From contig JAJAZC010000183.1 in NCBI GenBank assembly GCA_026785885.1, positions 1 through 38,044 on the forward strand: a DNA stretch of 38,044 nt, read 5' to 3'. The notes under the pieces are model-generated. The model was not told the origin of the DNA, searched no databases, and saw only the letters and a list, made by a program, of their open reading frames with translations. A program made the position numbers and the translations under genes. Positions within the stretch are counted from its first letter, which is position 1. Every line of letters begins with the position of its first letter. This document shows positions 9,228 through 18,414 of the stretch, piece after piece. This DNA is from Rubrivivax sp. (GTDB lineage: Bacteria; Pseudomonadota; Gammaproteobacteria; Burkholderiales; Burkholderiaceae_C).

Positions 9228-10790
9228 ATGTGCGGCATCGTCGGCGCCCTTTCGACCTCACCGGTCAACCAGCTGATCTACGACGCGCTGCTGCTGCTGC
9301 AGCACCGCGGGCAGGACGCCGCGGGCATCGTTACGATGCAGGGCACCAAGTGCTACATGCACAAGGCGCGCGGCATGGTGCGCGATGTCTTTCGCACCCG
9401 CAACATGCGCGGCCTGCCGGGCTTGGTGGGGCTGGGCCAGTGCCGCTATCCCACGGCGGGCAGCGCTTACAGCGAGGAAGAGGCGCAGCCTTTCTACGTC
9501 AACGCGCCTTACGGCATCGTGCTCGTGCACAACGGCAACCTGACCAACGCGCAAGCGCTGAAGGAACAGCTGTTCGACGTCGATCGCCGGCACATCAACA
9601 CCGAAAGCGATACCGAGGTGCTGATCAACGTGCTGGCGCACGAGCTGGAGCTGGTGGCGCGTGATCTGCCGTTGACGCCGGAGCATGTCTTCAGGGCCGT
9701 CGGCGCGGTGCACAAGCGCATCAAGGGCTCGTATGCGGTGATTGCACTGATCGCCGGCCACGGGCTGCTGGCTTTTCGGGATCCCTTCGGCATCCGCCCG
9801 CTGTGCTTGGGCGAAGCCGTGGGTCAGGGCAGCCGCGACAGCGGCCGCGAGTTCATGGTGGCCAGCGAATCGGTGGCGCTCGAAGGCACCGGCCACCGCC
9901 TGCTGCGCGACGTGGCGCCGGGCGAGGCCTTGTTCATCGATTTGGCCGGCCAACTGCACAGCCGTCAGTGCGCAGAAGCACCAAGCTTGAACCCCTGCAT
10001 CTTCGAGTACGTCTACCTGGCGCGGCCCGACTCGGTGCTGGACGGCATCTCGGTCTATCACGCGCGGCTCAACCTGGGCGAGACGCTGGCGCAGCGCGTC
10101 ATCAGCACGATGCCGCCGTCGGACATCGATGTCGTGATCCCGATTCCCGAGAGCAGCCGCCCGAGTGCCATGCAGCTGGCGCATCGGCTGGGCAAGCCAT
10201 ATCGCGAGGGCTTCGTGAAGAACCGTTACGTCGGCCGCACCTTCATCATGCCGGGGCAGGGCGTGCGCAAGAAGAGCGTGCGGCAGAAGCTCAACGCCAT
10301 CGGCATGGAGTTCAAGGGCCGCAACGTGCTGCTCGTGGATGACAGCATCGTGCGCGGCACCACCAGCCAGGAGATCGTGCAGATGGCGCGTGAAGCCGGC
10401 GCCCGCAAGGTCTACCTGGCCAGCGCCGCGCCGCCGGTGCGCCACCCCAACGTTTACGGCATCGACATGCCGACCAAGGAGGAGCTGATTGCGCATGGTC
10501 GCAGCATCGAGGACATCCGCGTGTTCATCGGCGCCGACCGCCTGATCTATCAGGACGTCGACGCGATGAAGCGCGTGGTCGCGGCGCTGAACCCGGCCAT
10601 CCACGGCTTCGAGGCCAGCTGCTTCGACGGCGTCTACATCACCGGCGACGTCACGGCCGCGGACTTCGCTGCGTTGCAGGCGCAGCGCAAATTGCAGCTC
10701 GACAATGATGACGATGGCGCCGCGGCGGGCGCTGGTGACGGCAGCAACCGGTCCCGCCTGGCGCTGCAAAGCGGTGAGGACAACCAGTGA
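9228..10790 (+). CDS. purF: Amidophosphoribosyltransferase
   Basis: PurF makes 5-phosphoribosylamine from PRPP and glutamine, the committed step of purine synthesis. The 520-aa product begins MCGIVGAL, where Cys2 becomes the N-terminal nucleophile of the class II glutaminase domain, and has the [16 protein letters not shown] and SDTEVL motifs. The C-terminal phosphoribosyltransferase domain shows the PRPP loop [13 protein letters not shown]. The ATG at 9228 follows an AGGAG site at 9211. The C-terminal 30 residues are Asp/Gly-rich and poorly conserved. The stop overlaps the metZ GTG as GTGA (10787-10790). Confidence 0.97.
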   Translation: MCGIVGALSTSPVNQLIYDALLLLQHRGQDAAGIVTMQGTKCYMHKARGMVRDVFRTRNMRGLPGLVGLGQCRYPTAGSAYSEEEAQPFYVNAPYGIVLVHNGNLTNAQALKEQLFDVDRRHINTESDTEVLINVLAHELELVARDLPLTPEHVFRAVGAVHKRIKGSYAVIALIAGHGLLAFRDPFGIRPLCLGEAVGQGSRDSGREFMVASESVALEGTGHRLLRDVAPGEALFIDLAGQLHSRQCAEAPSLNPCIFEYVYLARPDSVLDGISVYHARLNLGETLAQRVISTMPPSDIDVVIPIPESSRPSAMQLAHRLGKPYREGFVKNRYVGRTFIMPGQGVRKKSVRQKLNAIGMEFKGRNVLLVDDSIVRGTTSQEIVQMAREAGARKVYLASAAPPVRHPNVYGIDMPTKEELIAHGRSIEDIRVFIGADRLIYQDVDAMKRVVAALNPAIHGFEASCFDGVYITGDVTAADFAALQAQRKLQLDNDDDGAAAGAGDGSNRSRLALQSGEDNQ

Positions 10791-11986
10791 TTCCGAAGGT
10801 GGTTTTGCCCGCGGGCACGCGGCCCGACACGCTGGCTGTGCGCGAAGGCCTGCCGCCTTCGCAGTACGGCGAAAACGCCGAGGCGCTGTACCTCACGAGC
10901 AGCTTCGTGCACCCGGATGCAGCGACTGCCGCGCGCCGCTTCGCCAACGAAGAAGAGGCCTTTGTCTACAGCCGTTTCGGCAACCCCACCGTGACGATGA
11001 TGGAGCGGCGGTTGGCAGCGATGGAAGGCACCACCGGCTGCATCGCCACGGCCAGCGGCATGGCGGCCATCACGCTGATCATCCTGGCGCTGCTGAAGTC
11101 CGGTGACCACGTCGTGTGCTCACAAAGCACCTTCGGCTCGACCATCAAGCTGTTCCAGGACTTTGCACGCTTCGGCGTGCAGACCACCTTTGTCTCGCAG
11201 ACCGACCCGGCGCAATGGCGCGCCGCCATACGTCCACAAACGAAGCTGCTGTTTGCCGAATCACCCACCAACCCGCTGACCGAGGTCTGCGACATCCGCG
11301 CGCTGGCCGATATTGCGCACGGGCAGGGCGCGCTGCTGGTGGTCGACAACTGCTTTTGCAGCCCGGCGCTGCAAAAGCCGGTGGCGCTGGGCGCCGATCT
11401 GGTAATGCACAGCGGCACCAAGTACCTCGACGGCCAGGGCCGCGTCATTGCCGGCGCGGTATGCGGGCCTGAGGAGCTGATCAACGAACGCTTCATTCCG
11501 GCCATGCGCAGTGCCGGCCTGAGCTTGTCGCCCTTCAATGCGTGGGTGGTGTTGAAGGGCCTGGAGACTCTCAGCATCCGCCTGCAGGCGCAGAGCATGC
11601 GGGCGCTGGAGCTGGCGCGCTGGCTCGAAACGCAGCCTGCTGTCGAGCGGGTCTATCACCCGGGCCTGACCTCACATCCGCAGCACGCGCTGGCCATGGC
11701 GCAGCAGGGCGGCGTGGGCGGCGCGGTGCTGTCTTTCGTCGTACGCGGCGGCCGCGAAGGCGCCTTTGCTGTCATCGACGCAACGCAGGTCTGCAGCATA
11801 ACTGCCAACCTGGGTGACACCAAAACCAGCATCACGCACCCGGCCAGCACGTCGCATGGGCGCTTGAGCGAAGCACAGCGCCAGGCCGCCGGCATCGTGC
11901 AGGGGCTGGTGCGCGTGGCGATGGGGCTGGACGATATTGCGGACATCCAGGCCGATCTGCAGCGCGGCTTGTCGGGCTTGGCATGA
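10787..11986 (+). CDS. metZ: O-succinylhomoserine sulfhydrylase
   Basis: MetZ is a PLP enzyme of the Cys/Met metabolism family that makes homocysteine directly from O-succinylhomoserine and sulfide, bypassing MetB and MetC. The 399-aa product contains [14 protein letters not shown], the VVDNCFCSP strand and the Schiff-base lysine K212 in [11 protein letters not shown], then SLSPFNAW. MetZ rather than MetB or MetC is inferred from this subfamily signature and from the purF-metZ linkage usual in Burkholderiales. The GTG start overlaps the purF stop. gltX follows 12 bases later. Confidence 0.93.
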   Translation: MIPKVVLPAGTRPDTLAVREGLPPSQYGENAEALYLTSSFVHPDAATAARRFANEEEAFVYSRFGNPTVTMMERRLAAMEGTTGCIATASGMAAITLIILALLKSGDHVVCSQSTFGSTIKLFQDFARFGVQTTFVSQTDPAQWRAAIRPQTKLLFAESPTNPLTEVCDIRALADIAHGQGALLVVDNCFCSPALQKPVALGADLVMHSGTKYLDGQGRVIAGAVCGPEELINERFIPAMRSAGLSLSPFNAWVVLKGLETLSIRLQAQSMRALELARWLETQPAVERVYHPGLTSHPQHALAMAQQGGVGGAVLSFVVRGGREGAFAVIDATQVCSITANLGDTKTSITHPASTSHGRLSEAQRQAAGIVQGLVRVAMGLDDIADIQADLQRGLSGLA

Positions 11987-11998
11987 CGGCATGACTGC

Positions 11999-13399
11999 AT
12001 GAGCACCAGCGAGGTCCGCACACGCATCGCGCCGTCGCCCACAGGCTATCTGCACCTGGGCACGGCGCGAACCGCGCTGTACTCCTGGGCTTATGCGCGC
12101 CACCACGGCGGCACGTTTGTGCTGCGTATCGAAGATACCGATGTCGCGCGCTCGACGCAGGACTCGGTCGAGCAAATCCTGACCAGCCTGCAGTGGTTGG
12201 GTCTGCAGCACGACGAAGGGCCGATCTACCAGATGCAGCGCCTGGCGCGCTACCACGCGGTGGTCGAGCAGATGATTGCCGCCGGCACGGCGTACCGCTG
12301 TTACGCCACGCCGGAAGAGCTGAACGCAATGCGCGATGCACAGCGCGCTCGCGGCGAAAAGACGCTGTACGACAGGCGCTGGCGGCCCGCCCTCGGCAAG
12401 ACCCTGCCGCCGCCGCCGGTCGGCGTGAATCCGGTGGTGCGCTTTGCCAATCCGGTGGATGGCGTCGTGACCTGGCGCGACTTCGTCAAAGGCCCGATCA
12501 GCATCCGCAACGAGGAGATCGACGACCTCATCATCCTGCGCCAGGACGCCGTGCCGACCTACAACTTCGCTGTCGTCGTCGACGACTGGGACATGGCCAT
12601 CACGCATGTCTTCCGCGGTGACGAACACATCAACAACACGCCCTGGCAGATCAACCTCTTCAACGCGCTCGGCGCGCCGCTGCCGCTGTTCGGCCACTGC
12701 CCGGTGATCCTGGGCGACGACGGGCACAAGCTGAGCAAGCGCCGCGGCGCGGTCAGCGTCACGGCCTACCGCGACAACGGCTACCTGCCCGAGGCGCTGC
12801 TCAACTACCTGGCGCGTCTGGGCTGGAGCCACGGCGACGAGGAGCTGTTCACGCCCGCGCAGATGGTGCAGTGGTTCGACGGCAGCCACCTTGCCAAGAG
12901 CCCTGCGCAATGGGATCCAGCCAAGCTGGCATGGGTCAACGCGCACCACATCAAACACGCGGCCGACGACCGGCTGGCGCTGCTGGTGCAAGAGCAACTG
13001 AGTCGCCGCGGTGTGGCCGCTGCCAATGTGGCAGTGCTGGCACGCGCGGCGGCGCTGTTCAAGGACCGCTGCAGCACCACGGTGGAGTTGGCCGACTGGG
13101 CGGCGATGCTGTTCGTTCCAGTCGCAGCCATTGAGGCCGATCGCAGCCAGTTCCTCACCGATGCCGTCAGGCCCGCGCTGCAGTTCTTGCGCGAGCGGCT
13201 GGGCCACATCGAATGGACACCGGCCGCCATTGCCGCCGCGCTGAAAGAAACACTGGCCGCCCACGCGCCGCTGAAGATGGGCCAACTCGCGCCGGCCCTG
13301 CGCGTGCTGGTCTGCGGCCGCGCACAAACGCCGAGCATCGATGCCGTGCTGGCGCTGTTCGAGCGCAGCGCGGTGCTGTCGAGACTGCAGGCTTTTTGA
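11999..13399 (+). CDS. gltX: Glutamyl-tRNA synthetase
   Basis: GltX charges tRNA-Glu with glutamate. The 466-aa class I synthetase has the HIGH-type motif HLGT (residues 19-22) in [24 protein letters not shown], the [16 protein letters not shown] strand and the KMSKS-type motif as KLSKR in [10 protein letters not shown]. The C-terminal helical anticodon-binding domain ends in the usual ALFERS region. Length is normal. The ATG at 11999 lies 12 bases after metZ. Its own substrate gene, tRNA-Glu, lies about 180 bases downstream, so enzyme and tRNA are neighbours. Confidence 0.97.
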   Translation: MSTSEVRTRIAPSPTGYLHLGTARTALYSWAYARHHGGTFVLRIEDTDVARSTQDSVEQILTSLQWLGLQHDEGPIYQMQRLARYHAVVEQMIAAGTAYRCYATPEELNAMRDAQRARGEKTLYDRRWRPALGKTLPPPPVGVNPVVRFANPVDGVVTWRDFVKGPISIRNEEIDDLIILRQDAVPTYNFAVVVDDWDMAITHVFRGDEHINNTPWQINLFNALGAPLPLFGHCPVILGDDGHKLSKRRGAVSVTAYRDNGYLPEALLNYLARLGWSHGDEELFTPAQMVQWFDGSHLAKSPAQWDPAKLAWVNAHHIKHAADDRLALLVQEQLSRRGVAAANVAVLARAAALFKDRCSTTVELADWAAMLFVPVAAIEADRSQFLTDAVRPALQFLRERLGHIEWTPAAIAAALKETLAAHAPLKMGQLAPALRVLVCGRAQTPSIDAVLALFERSAVLSRLQAF

Positions 13400-13425
13400 A
13401 GAGCAGCGGCCAGCAAAAGCTCGGC

Positions 13426-13431
13426 TATACT
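13426..13431 (+). promoter_or_regulatory. Putative -10 element of the tRNA cluster promoter
   Basis: TATACT at 13426-13431 lies about 37 bases upstream of tRNA-Ala, in the only non-coding gap before the cluster. The region 16-18 bases upstream has no good TTGACA match, so the -35 is weak or absent; the call rests on the -10 match and position. Confidence 0.4.
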
Positions 13432-13467
13432 TTTTGGCTCGCTTGAACAGCGACGAGGAAACTCGTT

Positions 13468-13543
<76 letters not shown>

Positions 13544-13577
13544 CTCGAGCGCTGTTCAACGTGGGAAGTCGGTTTCA

Positions 13578-13653
13578 GTCCCCTTCGTCTAGAGGCCTAG
13601 GACACCACCCTTTCACGGTGATTACAGGGGTTCGAATCCCCTAGGGGACGCCA
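13578..13653 (+). tRNA. tRNA-Glu (anticodon TTC)
   Basis: Acceptor stem GTCCCCT/AGGGGAC, anticodon loop CTTTCAC with anticodon TTC, T arm AGGGG-TTCGAAT-CCCCT and encoded CCA. The anticodon stem is CCACC against GGTGA, so the outermost pair (27-43) is a C-A mismatch while the other four pair. The rest of the molecule is canonical. It lies downstream of gltX, its synthetase. Confidence 0.96.
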
Positions 13654-13723
13654 AGTCTGACGATCGACCTCAAAAGTCAGTCAGGGCACTTGGGGCTTGT
13701 TGTGCAACAGGCCCGGAGCCGCA

Positions 13724-13800
13724 GGAGTGGTAGTTCAGTTGGTTAGAATACCGGCCTGTCACGCCGGGGGTCGCGGGTTCGAGCCCCGTCCACTCCGCCA
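13724..13800 (+). tRNA. tRNA-Asp (anticodon GTC)
   Basis: Acceptor stem GGAGTGG/CCACTCC, anticodon stem CCGGC/GCCGG with loop CTGTCAC (anticodon GTC), T arm with GGGTTCGAGCCCC, and encoded CCA. Length 77. It is the last of three tandem tRNAs and is followed by a terminator hairpin. Confidence 0.97.
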
Positions 13801-13810
13801 ACATCGCAGC

Positions 13811-13837
13811 AAACACGGGGCCTCGCGCCCCGTGTTT
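13811..13837 (+). terminator. Hairpin terminator after the tRNA cluster
   Basis: A perfect 10-bp inverted repeat, AAACACGGGG (13811-13820) and CCCCGTGTTT (13828-13837), encloses a 7-base loop and is followed by CATTTCT. With A-rich 5' and T-rich 3' arms it could work in both directions, ending the tRNA transcript and that of the convergent zur-like gene. Confidence 0.85.
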
Positions 13838-13876
13838 CATTTCTCCCCGCCATCGACGTGCACTGAGCACCCCGCC

Positions 13877-14293
13877 CTACCGGTTGGTACGTTGGTGGGA
13901 CCGTGCAACACCCCGTCTGCGCGGCGCTGGGCATTCATCGCAGCGACCGTACAAGGTCAGTTCGTGATGCTCTACCGTGAACCCCTTGGGTGCCAGCCGG
14001 GCCAGATCGCCGGGGCAGTCGTGCACATCGAAAACGCGCTGGCACAACGTGCATTGAAAGTGGTGATGGTGAGCATGTGCCGCGGACTCGTAGCGTGGGC
14101 TGTCACCGGGGAGGGAGACAGCAGCCACCTCGCCGGCATCCATTAGCAATTTGAGGTTCCGATGAACCGTCGCTGCGCTGAGGCCAGGGACGTCCGACTG
14201 CGCAGCGTCGAGCACTTCTTGCGGTAACAAAGGCCGACCCGCGTCGTCGATGACAGTACGGATGGCGTCGCGCTGTCGGGTGCAGCGTTCCAT
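13877..14293 (-). CDS. Fur-family metal regulator, Zur-like
   Basis: A 138-aa Fur-family repressor. The N-terminal winged helix includes TRQRDAIRTVI and the recognition helix GLSAATVHRNLK (the family usually has ATVYRNLK). The hinge is followed by the metal-binding HAHHHHFQCTLC and a second CxxC pair in GRCDEC, the usual structural zinc site. I chose the ATG at 14293 over one 16 codons upstream because family homology begins at MERCTRQRDA. Divergent position from a zinc ABC cassette, a CobW GTPase and a DUF2796 gene indicates a zinc-sensing Zur role, but Fur-family metal choice cannot be read with certainty from sequence. It probably binds the palindromes at 14363-14391, controlling itself and the znu genes. 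Confidence 0.85.
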   Translation of the reverse strand: MERCTRQRDAIRTVIDDAGRPLLPQEVLDAAQSDVPGLSAATVHRNLKLLMDAGEVAAVSLPGDSPRYESAAHAHHHHFQCTLCQRVFDVHDCPGDLARLAPKGFTVEHHELTLYGRCDECPAPRRRGVARSHQRTNR

Positions 14294-14362
14294 GGGCTGA
14301 GCTGATCCTGTCCGTTCAGGGGCGTCGAGAGACTGCGGCAAGTCCGCACGCTAGGATATTGC

Positions 14363-14391
14363 TAATGCATTCTCATTAACGATATTTATCG
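14363..14391. promoter_or_regulatory. Putative Zur/Fur operator: two adjacent palindromes
   Basis: TAATGCATTCTCATTA (14363-14378) has perfect TAATG/CATTA arms and resembles Fur/Zur-type boxes. It is followed one base later by CGATATTTATCG (14380-14391), a perfect CGATA/TATCG palindrome. Both lie in an AT-rich island in the 246-base gap between the divergent zur-like gene and the zinc-transport genes, the expected operator location. Which metal regulator binds, and to which site, is inference. Confidence 0.65.
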
Positions 14392-14539
14392 ATGGCTGCA
14401 CTCCTGCTCTGCGTCACCGCATTGTCTAGCTTGGGTCGTGAGGCTATCGACGCTGCCCCCTGGTAGGCGGCCAGGCGGGCGACATGCCGCAGCCCGATCT
14501 GAGCTGTGTGGTTGCAGCCTGCGAAGCCAAGGCCCCGCC

Positions 14540-14647
14540 GTGAGCAGCCTGTTGAGGAGCGGCGCACTGACGCGCGTGGTCGGCGCGTTGATGCTGGTCG
14601 CTTTGCTTTGGATGGGGGTGGCCTGGGCCTTGGTGGAGCACGCATGA
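14540..14647 (+). CDS. Possible 35-aa single-pass membrane protein before znuC
   Basis: GTG at 14540 opens a 35-codon frame, beginning SSLLRSGALTRVV and then forming one strong hydrophobic helix (GALMLVALLWMGVAWAL) before ending LVEHA. Its stop overlaps the next gene's ATG as ATGA (14644-14647), a coupling arrangement typical of real operon genes. I do not recognise the family. Being the first ORF of the zinc operon, it could be an accessory or leader peptide. The evidence is the overlap, the clean transmembrane segment and position; function is unknown. Confidence 0.5.
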   Translation: MSSLLRSGALTRVVGALMLVALLWMGVAWALVEHA

Positions 14648-15417
14648 CGGCCAGGCCCGCGCCCACCGCGCTCAGCGCACCCACCGCACATGCGGCCCCG
14701 ATCGGGCCCACGCCGCCCACCGGGATCGCCCTGCACAACTTCACGGGTTCCTAGCGCGGCCACCCGGCGGTGCACCACCTGTCGGGCGAGTTCAAGCCCG
14801 GGTCGCTAACGGCCGTGGTCGGCCCCAACGGCGCGGGCAAGACCAGCCTGCTGGCGGCCATTGCCGGCAGCTTGGCGCCGGCCGCAGGCGAGCTGCGCGT
14901 CGGCGCCGCGCTCAACGGGCGCATAGCCTGGCTGCCGCAGCAGGCCGCCATCGACCGCAGTTTTCCGATGAAGGTTTTCGATCTGGTCGCACTCGGCCAC
15001 CGAGCGCGTGTGGGCAGCTTCAAAGCCATGGTCGGCGCGCAGCGCGAGCACGTGCACGGCGCATTGCCGGCGGTGGGCTTGAAGGGCTTCGAGCGGCGCA
15101 GGATCGGCTAGCTGTCGGCCGGCCAGTTACAGCGGGTGCTGTTCGCGCGGGTGCTGCTGCAGGACGCGCCGGTGATCCTGCTCGACGATCCCTTCGACGC
15201 CATCGATGCCCGCACCACCGCCGACCTGCCGGGTGTGGTGGCGCGCTGGCATGCCGAAGCGCGCACGGTGATTGCGGTGCTGCACGACCTGTATCAGGTG
15301 CGCCAGCACTTCAGCCGCACGCTGCTGCTGGCGCGCCGCGCGGTGGCCTGGAGGCCGACCGCGGACGTGCTGCGTGCCGAGAACCTGTTCTGGGCCCGCC
15401 AGATGGCCGAATCCTGA
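14644..15417 (+). pseudogene. znuC: Zinc ABC transporter ATPase, two in-frame TAG codons
   Basis: The frame runs unbroken in phase for 257 codons but has TAG at 14752-14754 and 15109-15111. The ABC ATPase motifs are all in this one frame: Walker A GPNGAGKTS (from codon 60), Q-loop AWLPQQAAIDR, signature LSAGQLQR directly after the second TAG, Walker B VILLDDPF, D-loop and H-switch AVLHD. Neighbouring residues suggest the lost codons were Tyr and Glu, each one base from TAG. The Walker B catalytic Glu is replaced by Asp, a further sign of relaxed selection. Without read-through no complete ATPase can be made. This would have energised zinc or manganese import together with the next two genes. 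Confidence 0.88.
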
Positions 15418-15524
15418 GACGACGACGCACCGCAGTGCGATGAGCCGCCGGGCTGCCCCGATGCGACCACTCCCGGCCGGGGGGCCGACGCCGAAGACGC
15501 CTCGGCGGCGGAAGGGAAAGCCGC

Positions 15525-16398
15525 GTGACGTTGACGGCCTGGCTGATCGAGCCCTTTGCCGACTACGGCTTCATGCCGCGCGTTGGGGGCCACCTTCGCG
15601 GTCGGCCTGGGCAGTGCGCCGGTCGGCACGTTACTCGTGCTGCGCCGCATGAGCCTGGTGGGCGACGCGATGGCGCATGCGCTGCTGCCGGGCGCAGCGA
15701 TGGGCTTCATGCGGGCCGGCTTCTCGTGGTGGGCCATGAGCCTGGGCGGTTTTGCGGCAGCACTGTCGGCGGCGCTTACCGCCGGCTGGGCCACGCGCAA
15801 GACCGCGCAGCGTGAGGACGCCAGCTTCGCGGCTTTCTATCTCATCGCGTTGGCGCTCGGCGTGTTGCTGGTCTCCACACACGGCAGCTGGGTGGATTTG
15901 ATGCGCGTGCTGTTCGGCACCATCCTGGCGGTCGACGACGCGGCGCTGTTGCTGATGGCCGGTATGGCCAGCGTCACGCTGGTCGTGCTGGCCGCCGTTT
16001 ATTGGCCGCTGGTGGTGGAGTGCCTGGACCCCGGCTTCCTACGCAGCGTCGGCGGCCGCGGTTCCTGGGTGCACATGCTGTTTCTGATGCTGGTCGTGGC
16101 CAACCTGCTGGCCGGTTTCCAGGCGCTCGGCACCTTGATGGCAGTGGGTTTGATGATGCTGCCCGCCACCGCCGCCCGCTTTTGGGCCGCTGAGGCGTGG
16201 AGCCTGGCGCTGGCGGCCACTGTGATCGCGATGGTGTCGGGCTATGTCGGCCTGCTGCTGTCGTTCCATGCGCATTGGCCATCCGGCCCGGCCATCGTGC
16301 TGGCGGCCGGCGCGATCTATCTGCTGTCGTTGCTGGCCGGCCCGCGTGAAGGCCTGCTGTGGCGGCAATGCCGTCGTGCTCACCACCGTGTTGCCTGA
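15525..16398 (+). pseudogene. znuB: Zinc ABC transporter permease (ZnuB-like), frameshifted
   Basis: The N-terminus (TLTAWLIEPFADYGFM, from the GTG at 15525) and the rest of the protein (ATFAVGLGSAPVGTLLVLRRM onward) are in different frames. The switch falls at about 15575 in ATGCCGCGCG; removing one C restores a continuous 290-codon ABC-3 family permease with about seven or eight membrane helices, including the coupling region RMSLVGDAMAHALLPG. As written, translation from 15525 would end after about 95 codons, and an internal start would lack the first helix. A 107-base gap separates it from znuC. The stop overlaps the start of the binding-protein gene. Confidence 0.85.
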
Positions 16399-17311
16399 AA
16401 CGAACCGTTCCCGCCGTACGTCTTTGTTGTCGCTGATAGCGCTGACCGCGTTGACTTCGCGGCCAGCACAGGCCCAGCCGCAGCGTCGATTGCGCGTCGT
16501 CGCCAGCTTCTCGATCCTGGCCGACATGGTGCGCAACGTCGGTGGCGACGCCATCGAGCTCAGCACCCTGGTGGGTGCCGATGCCGACGCCCATGTCTTC
16601 GAGCCCACGCCGGCCGATGCCAGGCGCCTGGCCGATGCCGACTTGGTGGTGGTCAACAGCCTGGGCTTCGAGGGCTGGCTGGACCGGCTGGTGCGCGCGT
16701 CCGGCTACAAAGGCGCGGTCGTCGTGGCCAGTGCCGGCATCACTGCGCGCCGGCTCGGCCGCGAGGCCGATCCGCATGCCTGGCAGGACCTGGCGCATGC
16801 GCGCCGCTACCTGTTGAACCTGCGCGAGGTACTGGCCCAGGCGCGGCCTGGCGAGGCTGCGGGTTTTGAGCAGCGGGCTGCCGCCTACAGCGCGCGCATG
16901 GCAGCGCTGAGTGCCGAGCTCCGCACTGCCTTCGACACCATCCCCCGGGCGCAGCGCCGCGTCACTACCGCGCACGATGCCTTCGGCTATCTCGGCGCTG
17001 CCTACGGCATCGACTTCCTCGCGCCGCAGGGTATGAGCACCGACGGCCAGCCCGCGGCCGCCGCTGTGGCGCGCCTGATAGATCAGATCCGCAAGCAAGG
17101 TGTGCGTGCGGTGTTCGTCGAAAACATCAGCGACCCCCGGCTGGTCGAGCGCATCGCGCGCGAAGGCGGCGCCACGGTCGGTGGGCGCCTGTACTCCGTT
17201 GCACTGTCGCCGCCGGGCACCGCAGCCGACACCTACCTGAAGCTGTTCACGCACAACGCAGCCACCCTGGCTGCCGGTTTGCGCGGCCAACAACAAGCCC
17301 GCATCCGATGA
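16388..17311 (+). CDS. znuA: Periplasmic metal-binding protein of the ZnuA/TroA family
   Basis: A cluster A-I solute-binding protein of about 307 aa. An N-terminal signal peptide (NRSRRTSLLSLIALTALTS, likely cleaved after RPAQA) is followed by the expected metal ligands H69 (DAHVFEPTP), H130 (DPHAWQD) and H196 (TAHDAFGYL). The fourth, normally an Asp in LYSDALSPPG, is Val here (V271, codon 17198-17200), so the site is probably impaired. There is no long His-rich loop of the E. coli ZnuA type. The start is uncertain among GTG 16376, GTG 16388 and TTG 16391, all overlapping the permease end. The frame is intact although its ATPase and permease partners are broken. Confidence 0.85.
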   Translation: MLPETNRSRRTSLLSLIALTALTSRPAQAQPQRRLRVVASFSILADMVRNVGGDAIELSTLVGADADAHVFEPTPADARRLADADLVVVNSLGFEGWLDRLVRASGYKGAVVVASAGITARRLGREADPHAWQDLAHARRYLLNLREVLAQARPGEAAGFEQRAAAYSARMAALSAELRTAFDTIPRAQRRVTTAHDAFGYLGAAYGIDFLAPQGMSTDGQPAAAAVARLIDQIRKQGVRAVFVENISDPRLVERIAREGGATVGGRLYSVALSPPGTAADTYLKLFTHNAATLAAGLRGQQQARIR

Positions 17312-17371
17312 CCCAACGATCCACCAGGTTCGCGTGAGCGGTGCTGCCTCTTCATTCAACAGGACCAAGCA

Positions 17372-18391
17372 ATGAACCCCATCCCCGTCACTATCCTCAC
17401 CGGCTTCCTGGGCAGCGGCAAGACGACGCTGCTCAACCGCATCCTCAAAGAGCAGCACGGCCAGCGCATTGCAGTCATCGAGAACGAGTTCGGCGAAGCC
17501 GGCATCGACAACGAGCTGCTGGTGCAGGACCAGGGCGAGCAGATCGTCGAGATGAACAACGGCTGCATCTGTTGCACCGTGCGTGGTGATCTGGTGCGCA
17601 TCCTCGGTGAGCTGCACACCAAGCGCGAGGCCGGCACGCTGCGCTTGGACCGCCTGATCATCGAAACCACGGGCTTGGCCGACCCCGCGCCGGTGGCGCA
17701 GACCTTCTTCGTCGACGACGACATCAGCACACGCTATCTGCTGGACGCCATCGTCAACCTGGTCGATGCCAAACACGCGATGGCGCAGCTCGACGAGCAC
17801 CACGAGGCGCAGGAACAGGTGGGCTTTGCCGACCGCATCCCGGTCAGCAAAACCGACCTCGTCAGCACCGACGAAGCCCGCGCACTGGAGCAGCGCCTGA
17901 AGCGCATGAAGGCGCGCACGCCGATCAAGGCGGTGCATTTCGGGCAGGCGCCGATCGACGAACTGCTGGACATCCGCGGCTTCAATCTGAACGCGATACT
18001 GGAGATCGGGCCCGACTTCCTGACCGACGCGACGCACGAGCACGATGACGACGTCACGAGCTTTGTCTTCCGCGCCGAGCGGCCCTTCGATTCAGCGCAG
18101 CTGGAGGACTTTTTCAACGCCATCCTGAAGGTCTATGGCCCCAAGCTGATGCGCTACAGAGGCGTGATTTGGATGGCCGACAGCGAAAAACGGGTGGTAC
18201 TGCAAGGCGTGCACATGCTGATGGGCAGCGACGAGGGCGCGGCCTGGAAAAAGGGCAAAGTGCGCGACAGCAAAATCCTCTTTATCGGCAAAGACCCGCC
18301 CAAGGAGCTGCTGGTCGACGGCCTTCAGCAGTGCCTGGTGGCCGCAGGCGAAGCCGCTGTCAAAGCGCCGCAGAAGCCGTGGCTTTGCTGA
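17372..18391 (+). CDS. CobW/COG0523-family GTPase, putative zinc metallochaperone
   Basis: A 339-aa G3E-family GTPase: Walker [10 protein letters not shown] (residues 11-19), the [10 protein letters not shown] switch, the family hallmark GCICC (C65, C67, C68), the [11 protein letters not shown]alker B region and the guanine motif as SKTD. A His/Asp-rich stretch (HEHDDD) leads into the CobW C-terminal domain ([10 protein letters not shown] to FIGKDPP). Members in Zur regulons act as zinc chaperones or help under zinc starvation; the setting supports that role over cobalamin synthesis. ATG at 17372, 60 bases after the binding-protein gene, with a modest AGGA upstream. The gene appears intact. 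Confidence 0.92.
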   Translation: MNPIPVTILTGFLGSGKTTLLNRILKEQHGQRIAVIENEFGEAGIDNELLVQDQGEQIVEMNNGCICCTVRGDLVRILGELHTKREAGTLRLDRLIIETTGLADPAPVAQTFFVDDDISTRYLLDAIVNLVDAKHAMAQLDEHHEAQEQVGFADRIPVSKTDLVSTDEARALEQRLKRMKARTPIKAVHFGQAPIDELLDIRGFNLNAILEIGPDFLTDATHEHDDDVTSFVFRAERPFDSAQLEDFFNAILKVYGPKLMRYRGVIWMADSEKRVVLQGVHMLMGSDEGAAWKKGKVRDSKILFIGKDPPKELLVDGLQQCLVAAGEAAVKAPQKPWLC

Positions 18392-18414
18392 GCTTCATGA
18401 ACGGAGGAATACAC

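Noticed and set aside
11672..13327. Long minus-strand frame of about 550 codons opposite metZ and gltX
   Set aside because: It is antisense to two clear genes and has no domain; high GC third positions keep the opposite frame open.
15974..18043. Minus-strand frame of about 690 codons across the zinc locus
   Set aside because: It is an antisense shadow of the permease, binding-protein and GTPase genes with Gln/Arg/Ala-rich composition and no motif.
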